Positions 8,847-17,105 of a DNA stretch of 64,000 nt are shown here, one piece after another. The translations under genes and the position numbers were made by a program. The stretch lies in NCBI RefSeq assembly GCF_014836495.1, contig NZ_JACSQT010000005.1, positions 214,927 to 278,926 of the forward strand. The letters run 5' to 3'. Numbering within the stretch: position 1 is the stretch's first letter; each line of letters starts with the position of its first letter. A model generated the notes under the pieces. The model was not told where the DNA came from. It made no database searches and saw nothing but the letters and a program-made list of their open reading frames with translations. Origin of the DNA: Cytobacillus stercorigallinarum. GTDB taxonomy: Bacteria > Bacillota > Bacilli > Bacillales > Cytobacillaceae.

Positions 8847-9125
8847 CAACACAACCAATCATCAAAGTATGAATCTTCTTAATTATTACTATATGTAACT
8901 ACAATATTTCGAAAATATGTAAACTATTAAAATTAGATTAATAATATAAACTATCTTACAACAAATATCCATTTTTTACAATTGGTATGAAGAGGTATTT
9001 GATAAAAATGATCAATTTTACACTACCAGTAACATTTTCTATAAAGACGATAGATAATGAACAAATCAGGTATCCACTTACCTTTCTTTTAAGTGATTAT
9101 TCTTCTTCTTTTTTAGCGGCTAAAC

Positions 9126-9160
9126 AAAAAATCGATTGTTAAGTTAACCAACCGATTTTT
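9126..9160 (-). terminator. Probable terminator of the MFS gene, containing its stop codon
   Basis: AAAAATCG and CGATTTTT form the base of a hairpin with inner GTTAA/TTAAC pairing, ending in a T-run on the minus strand; the stop at 9144 lies inside it. The 8847-9125 stretch upstream of pbpA otherwise shows only AT-rich sequence. Confidence 0.5.
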
Positions 9161-10424
9161 CCATTTCACTCTTTTGTAGTTTTTGACGATAAACTGCTGG
9201 CTCATATAACATAAATACACCAATTAACCCAATAATCGCAAAGCTTAAAGGAATATACAGTCCATATTGATAAGCAGTTGCTAAGTCAGACAGAGCAAAA
9301 TAGTCCAATACTTTTCCAAAAAGTGCTGGCAGCAACACCGCGCTAAGAAAGCCACCCGTATTGGCAAAACCGGAAATAAGCCCCACTTCTTTTATATGAA
9401 AGGACTGCCTAACGACTGTAAAAGTTAGCGTACTGGCACCATTTGCATAACCAATTAACACGAATAAAAGGATGAATAATAAATACGGTGGCTCCCCGCC
9501 CATCCATACTAAGGTAATCCAAGCAGAAACCGACAGCAGATGCACAAAGACATAAGGTAATTTGACTTTGTCAAAAAAAGTAGATAGATAGCTCGTTAAT
9601 GGCGCTCCTATAATGGCACCAAATAATCCGTACATTATTACTTCACTTGCATTAGATCTTGATAAGCCGTAAACCTCCATACCATAAGGAACAGCCCAAG
9701 AGCCAATAAAGCCGATATACGTGCCTACTACACCAAAATGACAAAGGAATGTCGCCCAAGCTTGACGATTGACAAGTAATCTTCTTATGATGACTAGTAA
9801 CGGTTCATTTGTTTCTTTTTGGTTTTTTTCATCTGCCATATAAAATTTCTTCCTGGGATATTTTATTAAAACAATATAAAGTCCCATACCAAGGATGAAT
9901 ATTAAGATGCCAACAATTAAAAATGGCATTCGCCACCCTAGTAAAGCAATGGTCGAACTAAAAGGGACGGTTGCTAATAAGAAACCTAAACTACCTGTCA
10001 TTCCGGCAAATCCTACAAGCATTGAAAATTCTTGCTGCTTGAACCAAATGCTTAGCACAAGAACTAAATTGACCCATATAGTAGCATCGCCAATTCCACA
10101 TAATAATCTAGCAAAGATTAACATATAACTATTATCTACCAAACTATATAGAATGGTACCAAGTCCGTTAAGCAGCGTTCCAACGACAAGAAATACATTT
10201 GGACCAAATCGATCAGAAAATAATCCGATGGGAATTTGCAATCCAGCATAAGCAAAAAATTGAATACTCGTTATCAAGCCAATCGTTGCAGCCGTTAAAT
10301 GAAATTCTTCCATTAATTGATCTGTTATTAAACCAGGTGCCGTTCTTTGACTTACCATAAATAAATAGGCTAAAAGTAAAACACCAAATACAACCCATCT
10401 GTACTTACTTTGTTGTTTATTCAT
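9144..10424 (-). CDS. MFS transporter
   Basis: 426-residue major facilitator with 12 predicted hydrophobic segments. The segment 2/3 loop motif GLFSDRFGPN resembles the MFS signature (G-x-x-x-D-R-x-G-R/P). The start ATG has GGAAGG upstream. It follows the riboswitch-controlled tenA gene on the same strand after about 290 bp that contain a long inverted repeat, so read-through from the TPP switch is possible but not shown. The substrate cannot be deduced; anion or sugar-acid symporters are the nearest impression. Confidence 0.85.
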   Translation of the reverse strand: MNKQQSKYRWVVFGVLLLAYLFMVSQRTAPGLITDQLMEEFHLTAATIGLITSIQFFAYAGLQIPIGLFSDRFGPNVFLVVGTLLNGLGTILYSLVDNSYMLIFARLLCGIGDATIWVNLVLVLSIWFKQQEFSMLVGFAGMTGSLGFLLATVPFSSTIALLGWRMPFLIVGILIFILGMGLYIVLIKYPRKKFYMADEKNQKETNEPLLVIIRRLLVNRQAWATFLCHFGVVGTYIGFIGSWAVPYGMEVYGLSRSNASEVIMYGLFGAIIGAPLTSYLSTFFDKVKLPYVFVHLLSVSAWITLVWMGGEPPYLLFILLFVLIGYANGASTLTFTVVRQSFHIKEVGLISGFANTGGFLSAVLLPALFGKVLDYFALSDLATAYQYGLYIPLSFAIIGLIGVFMLYEPAVYRQKLQKSEMEKSVG

Positions 10425-10645
10425 AATTAAACGCCTTCCTTAATTTAACATTCGTCTTTCATTATACGCTTATTGACATTATATATATAGGAAGTTTTTC
10501 TATCTATGAGGGTGGAGTCATCTTTCTATAGACGAGATGAGTAGTTGGGGAAGAGCGAACTTTTTTGTGAAAGAAAATCTGCCATATTTGTAGATTGCCT
10601 TATTCCATAACAAACCTAATATTACGACGAGTATAGGGATTTGAT

Positions 10646-10689
10646 GTTAACAGAATAAAGTTAATAAGAATGAACCTTATTCTGTTAAC
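10646..10689. repeat. 13-bp perfect inverted repeat between tenA and the MFS gene
   Basis: GTTAACAGAATAA and TTATTCTGTTAAC are perfect complements around an 18-nt loop. No T-run follows on either strand, so it is either a weak terminator of tenA or an operator. The rest of 10425-10716 shows nothing recognisable. Confidence 0.5.
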
Positions 10690-10716
10690 ACTATTCCCTC
10701 TTTATCTTATGATGTT

Positions 10717-11406
10717 TTATGCATATGTTTTATCAGTTAACCACTTTTCTTGAGTATACGCCATTTCCCAAAAAGCTAATTCATATTGACAGCTGATGGT
10801 AAATGCAGATTTCATTTTTTCTTTTTCTGTTTCAGATGCAAGTTCAGCAAGCCGATCAAGGTGGTGAATTTGTTCCAGTACAAGTTTAACAAACCATTCT
10901 CCACCGTAAGTATCAATCCATGTACGATAAATTTCTTCTTTTGGTTTTGCCCCTTTAAAGCTCTGTCCAATATCATAATAAATCCAGTAACATGGAAGCA
11001 AACTAGCGATGACCTCGCCAACTGTACCTGTCTCTGCTACTCGGTATAAATGGGATGTATAGGCATAGGCAGTAGGAGCTGGTCTAAACTGGTTTAGCTC
11101 TTCTTCTGAAACTTTTAATAACTCCATAAATTTGTTATGTAACCCTAGTTCTGCTTCATAAGTCCCTTGCGCATGTGAAGCCATTCTCGAAGTCATATAT
11201 AAATTCTCCGCTTTAGAAGCAGCGATTGCTTGCACACGTGCAAAATGTGATAAATAGTAAGAATCTTGTAACACGTAAAAGCGGAAACACTCAATTGGTA
11301 AATCTCCCTTAGCGATTCCTTTGACAAAAGGGTGTTCAAAATTAGCTTCCCAAATATCATGTACTTCTTTCCTTAACATTTGTGTAAACGTTTCTTTTGT
11401 TGCCAT
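10717..11406 (-). CDS. tenA: Aminopyrimidine aminohydrolase / thiaminase II TenA
   Basis: Hydrolyses aminopyrimidine breakdown products of thiamine for salvage. The active-site cysteine is in SLLPCYWIYYDIG (Cys140 when numbered from the upstream ATG at 11409, equivalent to Cys135 of B. subtilis TenA). The catalytic glutamate is in CQYELAFWEMAY (Glu210, equivalent to Glu205). Length ~230 fits the family. Two ATGs are adjacent; the second (11406) is better spaced from AGAGAGG. A TPP riboswitch and terminator lie directly upstream, so it should be off when TPP is abundant. It stands alone, without other thi genes in the window. Confidence 0.96.
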   Translation of the reverse strand: MATKETFTQMLRKEVHDIWEANFEHPFVKGIAKGDLPIECFRFYVLQDSYYLSHFARVQAIAASKAENLYMTSRMASHAQGTYEAELGLHNKFMELLKVSEEELNQFRPAPTAYAYTSHLYRVAETGTVGEVIASLLPCYWIYYDIGQSFKGAKPKEEIYRTWIDTYGGEWFVKLVLEQIHHLDRLAELASETEKEKMKSAFTISCQYELAFWEMAYTQEKWLTDKTYA

Positions 11407-11458
11407 CATTTCTACCTCTTCTCTCTTTTTTAATGAGCATAAAAAATCCAGAAAAGCG

Positions 11459-11485
11459 AAAAAACCACTTCCTTAAAGAAAGTGG
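11459..11485 (-). terminator. Riboswitch-controlled terminator before tenA
   Basis: On the minus strand CCACTTTCTTTAAGGAAGTGG forms a hairpin followed by TTTTTT. Its 5' arm (11478-11485) is also complementary to the 3' end of the riboswitch (GGAAGTGG, 11539-11546), which gives an obvious antiterminator when TPP is absent. Confidence 0.85.
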
Positions 11486-11537
11486 CTACTGTATACATTA
11501 TTCATTTAGTTATATTACGTTAACTAAATTTATATAC

Positions 11538-11630
11538 GCCACTTCCCTACGCTGGTATCAATCAGATCAGGTTCTAAGAGTCTTAAAGTTACACTTTAAT
11601 CTCAGCCTTTTAAAGGCACCCCTAGTGGAT
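11538..11630 (-). ncRNA. TPP riboswitch (THI element)
   Basis: The minus strand carries the conserved THI-box parts in order: GGGGTGCC near the 5' end, GGCTGAGAT, GAACCTGAT, and GATACCAGCGTAGGGAAGTGG-like 3' sequence. P1 is closed by CCACT with AGTGG. It binds thiamin pyrophosphate and, through the downstream terminator, controls tenA. Confidence 0.96.
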
Positions 11631-11991
11631 TTATGTAATTATGCTGTCATCGTTATGTTATCATCTTATCAAAAAATGTCAACTTAAATGAAAAGCATCT
11701 TGAAGTATAGTAATGAGTAATGTCATGCTTCTCTTTCAGTTATCATGTTTAAGTGAGTTGGATGAAATGTTGTTGTATCGTTAACACTTCAAATCGCGTA
11801 ACACTAAATTGGCATTGACTAAAAGTAACGATAACCTCAGGTATTAACCACTTAAAAATCTCGACCTTTCGACGCTTCACCTTCTCAATTTAGTGAAGTT
11901 TTTCTTTCTATTGAAACCATTCGACTTTTTATCATCTTAAAATAGGTTTATACTAGAATTATGATATTGGGTAAAGAATGGGTGAATACTA
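11631..11991. other. Divergent intergenic region between TPP switch and trhA
   Basis: About 360 bp of AT-rich sequence that must hold the promoter of the riboswitch leader (minus) and of trhA (plus). A TATACT box at about 11950 could be the trhA -10. No gene or clear repeat is seen. Confidence 0.35.
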
Positions 11992-12627
11992 TTGGAAACA
12001 CATATTTTTTCAAAAGGGGAAGAAATCGCCAACGCGATTGTTCACGGAGTTGGTGCACTATTAAGTATTGCGGCTCTTGTAATTTTAACTGTTTTCTCAT
12101 CCTTATATGGAACAGCTTGGCATATTGTCAGCTTTGTTCTATTTGGTATAACGATGGTTATTTTATATTTCTCATCTACTTTGCTACATAGTTTACCAGC
12201 AGGCAAAGCAAAAGATGTATTTGAGATTCTCGATCATTCTTCCATTTACTTTTTTATTGCAGGAACGTTCACACCGTTTTTATTTATAACTGTTAAAGGT
12301 CCCTTAGGATGGACTTTATTTGGTCTTGTTTGGGGACTAGCAATTGCAGGTACGGTTTTTAAATGTTTTTTTGTTAAAAAATTTTTAGTCCTCTCGACAT
12401 TACTATATGTTTTGATGGGCTGGCTAATTATATTTGCATGGGAACCTCTTGTTACACACTTAACCACGCAAGGCTTGATTTTTCTCATCATTGGTGGCGT
12501 TTTATATACTGCTGGGTCGGTATTTTATGTTTGGAGAGGGTTTAAGTACCATCACGCATTGTGGCATGTTTTTGTTCTTGCCGGATCGATTATGCATTTC
12601 TTTGCCGTTCTCTCGCTTCTGCCATGA
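11992..12627 (+). CDS. trhA: Hemolysin III / TrhA-type PAQR membrane protein
   Basis: 211-residue integral membrane protein with seven predicted TM segments. It carries the hemolysin III (PAQR) signature: EIANAIVHGVG at the N-terminus, the STLLHSLP and EILDHSSIYFFIAGTFTPF histidine/serine motifs, and a C-terminal YHHALWHVFVLAGSIMHF. These residues form the conserved metal site. Bacterial TrhA is linked to membrane-energetics/fluidity homeostasis; true haemolytic activity is doubtful. The start is a TTG with GGGTGA 7-8 bp upstream; no ATG fits. It is monocistronic. Confidence 0.92.
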   Translation: METHIFSKGEEIANAIVHGVGALLSIAALVILTVFSSLYGTAWHIVSFVLFGITMVILYFSSTLLHSLPAGKAKDVFEILDHSSIYFFIAGTFTPFLFITVKGPLGWTLFGLVWGLAIAGTVFKCFFVKKFLVLSTLLYVLMGWLIIFAWEPLVTHLTTQGLIFLIIGGVLYTAGSVFYVWRGFKYHHALWHVFVLAGSIMHFFAVLSLLP

Positions 12628-12645
12628 TCAATTTTTAAAAATGGT

Positions 12646-12673
12646 CTGCAGGTGGCTTCTCTTTCACCTGCAG
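12646..12673 (+). terminator. Hairpin after trhA, probable terminator
   Basis: CTGCAGGTG and CACCTGCAG form a perfect 9-bp stem, followed by ATTGTTT. The T-run is modest, so efficiency is uncertain. Confidence 0.55.
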
Positions 12674-12733
12674 ATTGTTTAATACATATTTAAGTTGTTG
12701 TTTACTTCCTCCTTCTACAGGGCAAACCACTAC

Positions 12734-13480
12734 TTATAATAACTTCATGACTTCATAGCGAAAGCTGACTTTTTTATATCCTTGTTTACGATACATATCC
12801 TTTGGAGTATCATTGCTGTCGGCTACAAGTATAACCTTATGATTGTTAAAACGCTTCATAACTTCATATTGCAGAATTGCAGCAATCCCCTTTAATCGGT
12901 GAGTTGGTAACACACCTACACTATCAATTTCAGCTGTACACTTATTAATAAATACTTGTAACGAACCTGCTGGCACACCATGATCATATGCGATTAACTG
13001 TAACGTATCCTTTGCATTATAATGATAGGAATGAAGTCGTCTATTCAGGTTCACATATTCCTCTCCATAATCTTGATCAAAGTTCCTTTGCAATTGTAAA
13101 TATTCTGTAAAATTAGCGTTTGTCACTTCCTCAACTACGATTCCATTCTTTTTATCTTTATAGAGAAATTGGAGAGGATTAATTTCATATAACTCCTGAC
13201 ACCCTATCGTATAGAATTGTTGATAAAGGTATACTAAAACATCCTCTTTAACTTTTTCGTCAGCCGGTAAGTAAAACTTCATATGCTCTTGTTGATGATT
13301 TTTCTGATAGTCTTCTAAATACCTTTCCGCTTGTTGAAATTCTTGCAAACTGGGATTTATTTTAAATTGAATATAGTTTGCATCATATTTAAAATAGAAC
13401 GTTGTTGAACCGTAATGATCAAAATTGACTTCTTCTGCTATTAACTGACCATCATGGTGTATATCCCTAAAACTAACCAC
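12734..13480 (-). CDS. GNAT-family N-acetyltransferase
   Basis: 248-residue protein with a C-terminal GNAT domain. Motif A, the acetyl-CoA pyrophosphate loop, reads VGVLPTHRLKGIAAIL (about 190-205), followed by the motif B region ending in MYRKQGYKKV. The N-terminal 110 residues do not resemble a classic domain and may be a degenerate second GNAT half. The start is a GTG with GGAGAGATGG upstream. The substrate is unknown. Confidence 0.85.
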   Translation of the reverse strand: MVSFRDIHHDGQLIAEEVNFDHYGSTTFYFKYDANYIQFKINPSLQEFQQAERYLEDYQKNHQQEHMKFYLPADEKVKEDVLVYLYQQFYTIGCQELYEINPLQFLYKDKKNGIVVEEVTNANFTEYLQLQRNFDQDYGEEYVNLNRRLHSYHYNAKDTLQLIAYDHGVPAGSLQVFINKCTAEIDSVGVLPTHRLKGIAAILQYEVMKRFNNHKVILVADSNDTPKDMYRKQGYKKVSFRYEVMKLL

Positions 13481-13591
13481 TGACCATCTCTCCCTACTTA
13501 CAGCTCTTAAGTATATCGATAAAAAGCATCATTCTAGGAAACTAAGAAACAATGCCCCTACCTATTTTATCATTTTTTCGCAAATTAAGAA

Positions 13592-13855
13592 GGCTGGGAC
13601 ATAACTAAATGAGCTAACCACAAAAAAGAACAATAACAAATTGATCTTAAAACATCATTTGCAAAAAAAAGTCCGTTCCATTGCGCTACAGTCACTCGCT
13701 TTCCCCCTATTTCCCACAGGAGTCGAGTGTTTTCCGCTCCATTTCACTATTCTTTTCATATAAGGGTTCAAATCACACAAAAAAACCGAATGATTAGATG
13801 ATATAACTCCTAATCATTCGGATAAATCATTAGCTAGCATACTTATGTCCCAACC
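13592..13855. mobile_element. MITE-like intergenic repeat (264 bp)
   Basis: Noncoding element bounded by near-perfect 13-bp terminal inverted repeats, GGCTGGGACATAA and TTATGTCCCAACC (one mismatch). The interior contains a GC-richer block (CACTCGCTTTCC ... GAGTCGAGTGTTTTCCGCTCC) unlike the AT-rich surroundings. Similar GGTTGGGACATAA-ended repeats are, from memory, widespread between genes in Gram-positive bacteria. No transposase is inside. It also supplies a terminator for abgT. Confidence 0.6.
13778..13821 (-). terminator. Terminator of abgT inside the repeat
   Basis: CCGAATGATTAG and CTAATCATTCGG form a perfect 12-bp stem, followed on the minus strand by seven T residues. It lies about 50 bp beyond the abgT stop. 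Confidence 0.85.
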
Positions 13856-13872
13856 TCAGTAATACCTCGTTA

Positions 13873-15402
13873 TTACAAATACATTTCGATACCGGGTCCA
13901 ATCGGAATACCGAATAATCCAAAAATGAATAGCAAAACTACCCAAATGACTAAGAAGACCATTGAATAAGGGATCATTAAGGAAATAAGCGTACCTAAAC
14001 CTGCTTTTTTATCGTATTCTCTCATAAAAGCAAGAACTACGAGGATATACGGATTCAATGGCGTAATGATATTTGTAGTTGAATCGGCAATTCTATACGC
14101 TGCTTGGATAAAAGCAGGGTTATAATCAAGTAACATAAACAATGGAATAAAAATTGGGGCTAATAATGCCCATTGAGCAGAACCACTAAAGATTAATAGA
14201 TTCAGTATAGAGACAAGAATAATAAATCCAATAATTACAGGAATACCAGTTAAATTGATGGAAGATAAGAATTCCGCACCATTGACTGCAATCCAAGTAC
14301 CTAAATTGGACCAGTTAAAATAAGCAATAAATTGTGACGCAGCAAAGATAAGAACGATATAACCTGCCATATCTTTCATCGAATCTGCCATATACTTTGG
14401 AATATCAGCACTTTTTGTGATCTTCTTCACTGTTACTCCGTAGGCTGTTCCTATCGTTACAAAGAATAATAAAACAATCGGGATAATTCCGCTTAAAAAT
14501 GGGGAAGGAATCATACCACCTTCTTCGTTTCTAAGTGGGGAGTCTGGTAAGAAAATAATTGTAAGTAAAAGAGCAATATATGCCAGACCCGCTATAACGG
14601 CATTTCTTAATCCTTTTGACTCGATAGCTGAAACCGGTTCAAAATTCTTTTTCAAATCCCCATCATATTTGCCTAATCTTGGTTCAATTACCTTTTCAGT
14701 TAAGAATCCACCAACTAAAGTTAAAAGAACAGTAGAAACAGACATAAAATACCAGTTATCAACAGGTGATACAACAAATGATGGATCAATTGCTTTCGCT
14801 GCCTCTGTAGTAATACCCGCCAATAACGCATCTGTTCCAGCGATTAAGATATTAGCTGAAAATCCTGCACCTACGCCAGCAAACCCCGCTGCTAAACCAG
14901 CTAATGGATGCCTACCAACAGTGTAGAAAACCATCGCAGCTAACGGTGGTACAAGTACGAATGCCGCATCTGAAGCAATATTCCCCAAAATACCAATAAA
15001 GAATACCGCATATGTAACTAATGACTTGGGTGTACCTAAGATCGACTTTTTAATCGCTGTTTCTAGTAAACCTACTTTATCCGCTAAGCCGACACCAAGC
15101 ATCATAGCTAACACAAGCCCTAGTGGTGCGAAACCAGTAAAGTTCGATAGCATCTCAGTTAATATAAATTGTAGACCTTCACCAGAAAGTAAACTCTTAA
15201 TGGCCAACTCTTCCCCAGTGCCTGGGTGCACTACTGTGACATCAAATTGGTTTACAATGAATGTTAATACCATAACAAACACTGCAAGATAAACGAATAT
15301 AAAAAATGGATCTGGTAGCTTGTTCCCTATCGTTTCAATGCCGGACAAGAATTTAGACATTAAACCCTTTTTTTCTTGTTCATTATTTACATTTGCTTGC
15401 AA
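13873..15402 (-). CDS. abgT: AbgT-family transporter
   Basis: 509-residue secondary transporter of the AbgT family (p-aminobenzoyl-glutamate/antimetabolite transporters), about 12-13 hydrophobic segments. Family hallmarks: the NKLPDPFFIFVYL start, the GNIASDAAFVLVPPLAA region, and the second repeat with FSGSAQWALLAPIFIPL and ADSTTNIITPLNPYILVVL. Start is uncertain: TTG at 15402 has GGAGAG upstream, while ATG at 15360 has AAAGGG. The same-strand neighbours are a regulator and two M20 amidohydrolases resembling AbgA/AbgB, as in the E. coli abg system, which supports import of an aryl- or acyl-amino acid conjugate for hydrolysis. Confidence 0.93.
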   Translation of the reverse strand: MQANVNNEQEKKGLMSKFLSGIETIGNKLPDPFFIFVYLAVFVMVLTFIVNQFDVTVVHPGTGEELAIKSLLSGEGLQFILTEMLSNFTGFAPLGLVLAMMLGVGLADKVGLLETAIKKSILGTPKSLVTYAVFFIGILGNIASDAAFVLVPPLAAMVFYTVGRHPLAGLAAGFAGVGAGFSANILIAGTDALLAGITTEAAKAIDPSFVVSPVDNWYFMSVSTVLLTLVGGFLTEKVIEPRLGKYDGDLKKNFEPVSAIESKGLRNAVIAGLAYIALLLTIIFLPDSPLRNEEGGMIPSPFLSGIIPIVLLFFVTIGTAYGVTVKKITKSADIPKYMADSMKDMAGYIVLIFAASQFIAYFNWSNLGTWIAVNGAEFLSSINLTGIPVIIGFIILVSILNLLIFSGSAQWALLAPIFIPLFMLLDYNPAFIQAAYRIADSTTNIITPLNPYILVVLAFMREYDKKAGLGTLISLMIPYSMVFLVIWVVLLFIFGLFGIPIGPGIEMYL

Positions 15403-15635
15403 ATCATTTCACTCTCCTTACGTCGAATTTTATCGGAATTTATCCTTAACATTTCCGTTATTATATCATCACATTTATATTGTGAATAGTCTTTTTTTAA
15501 TCTTTTTTGTCTTTTTTGATAATTTTCTAAAAAATATAATTTGTTCTTACAAATATAAGAATATATAGAAATAATATGGTTGAAAATAATTCTCAATGTT
15601 CGCCTTCAAGTTTTTATTTAATTAATTACAAACAA

Positions 15636-15684
15636 TAAAAAACCCAAACAACTGGAAATGAATTATATTTCAGGTGCTTAGGTT
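15636..15684 (-). terminator. Imperfect terminator after the cyclase-like regulator
   Basis: Imperfect hairpin (AACC...GGTT outer, CTGgAAAT/ATTTCAG inner) with a T-run on the minus strand, just after the regulator stop. It would separate abgT, which then needs its own promoter in the AT-rich 15403-15635 segment. Confidence 0.5.
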
Positions 15685-15705
15685 CAAAATATACGGTTTT
15701 ATTTT

Positions 15706-17028
15706 TTATATTTTAGCTAACTGTTTAAAGTCTAATTGATAAATCTTTCGTGGTCTCCCGCGATGACCTGTCTCTTCTCCAATGATTTCTGCTAATCCGA
15801 TCTTTTCCATCTCCATCAAGATTCTTCTTGCGTTGCGATCAGTGCTTTTTAGCCAATGAGATAAATCTTGAGAAGTAATCATATTTTTTTGGTAGTGCAA
15901 TGATAAAGACTCAATTTTTGCAACAACTTTACTACTTATACCTGCATCTTTAAATATTTTTTCCCAATCATTTCCGTAAATCCTTGAATGAAAACTTATT
16001 TCTTCTCGTTCATTTTTAATAATCGTTAATTCTTTTTCTTCATTAACAGAGATAACAATTGGGCCCTTAAATTCACGAGCATGAGAAAAAGCCATACTCA
16101 CATTTTCCTCAGCCTCTAATACTGTTAAACCAAAGCCTACACCTATGCGGACTCGTAACCGACTATTGACAAAAATTTCTTCACTGATTGTCAACATAGA
16201 TTGATCTCTCATAAATAGCTCAAGTTCTCCTCGCGTTGTAAAAATATAGTGGACACCATCATCCATCTGGACAACCGAACCATTCATTTTTTCACCAACG
16301 TCAAGCAAGACTTTTTTTAGTTCTAATTCTTGATGCTTTAACCGAAAGGATCGCCTTCTTTCTTCACTTTCAGAAGAAGCAACGATGCGTTCGACACCAA
16401 TAATGACAAGTTGTGATTTACGGTACCATGATGCTTGTCCCTTTTCTTTAATGGTTTCTAAAGAACGTCTGACCGTTAATTCAGATTGCTCGATTCGATA
16501 AGTTGGGATGTTCATCTTCGTTAATTCTTTATACACCTTATTTAAACAAGTAATAGCAATATCAACTTTGTTACTTTCATATAATTCTTTATGGAAAGCA
16601 ATAATTTCTTCAGCCGGCATATATCCGTCGTAAGAATTCATCTGGAAAAGGACTCGATTCCTTACTAGCGGATCGAGTCCTCTATCCATCTCTTCTTCTT
16701 GAATAGTATCCAAACTAAAACGCTTTTGCACTTGATCGCTATCTAAAAAAATCTTTACTAAGACAGCAAGCAGGCCCGCGCCACTTAAGGGAATATAACT
16801 CGCTTCTTTTTTTGTAATCACTTTCTTGGATAATGCATAGAAATACGGCGCCTGCCCTGAAAAAAGCCACTGGTCGACCCATTCTCTATTTCTAATAATA
16901 ATTTGCTCCGTTTCTTCAGTCGATTCATACACAAAGGGAATAAAGTGAAGTTCATCGTAGTCCGCCCCTGTATCTATGATCATTTTAACTGAATCTTTCG
17001 GTCCGATAACCCCCACTCGAATTTTCAT
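15706..17028 (-). CDS. Predicted regulator: cyclase-like domain plus C-terminal winged helix
   Basis: About 440 residues, no close named relative recalled. The N-terminus (KIRVGVIGPKDSVKMIID) starts like a Rossmann-type receiver. A central domain (about 215-340) has the pattern of a nucleotidyl-cyclase/GGDEF-type fold: VIIGVERIVASSESEE, VVQMDDGVHYIF and RVRIGVGFGLTVLEAEEN, but no GGDEF motif. The C-terminal ~65 residues form a winged helix (ITSQDLSHWLKSTDRNARR) ending in GHRGRPRKIYQL, typical of a DNA-contacting wing. ATG at 17028 is preferred, with GGAGG 12 bp upstream. Position between the M20 genes and abgT suggests a local transcription factor sensing a nucleotide or the transported ligand. 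Confidence 0.6.
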   Translation of the reverse strand: MKIRVGVIGPKDSVKMIIDTGADYDELHFIPFVYESTEETEQIIIRNREWVDQWLFSGQAPYFYALSKKVITKKEASYIPLSGAGLLAVLVKIFLDSDQVQKRFSLDTIQEEEMDRGLDPLVRNRVLFQMNSYDGYMPAEEIIAFHKELYESNKVDIAITCLNKVYKELTKMNIPTYRIEQSELTVRRSLETIKEKGQASWYRKSQLVIIGVERIVASSESEERRRSFRLKHQELELKKVLLDVGEKMNGSVVQMDDGVHYIFTTRGELELFMRDQSMLTISEEIFVNSRLRVRIGVGFGLTVLEAEENVSMAFSHAREFKGPIVISVNEEKELTIIKNEREEISFHSRIYGNDWEKIFKDAGISSKVVAKIESLSLHYQKNMITSQDLSHWLKSTDRNARRILMEMEKIGLAEIIGEETGHRGRPRKIYQLDFKQLAKI

Positions 17029-17105
17029 CCAACGCACCTGCCTCCAACAAATTAAACGATATATCCTTATTTTAACATGATTGGTTAAGGTTCGTTCTTT
17101 TTAAC

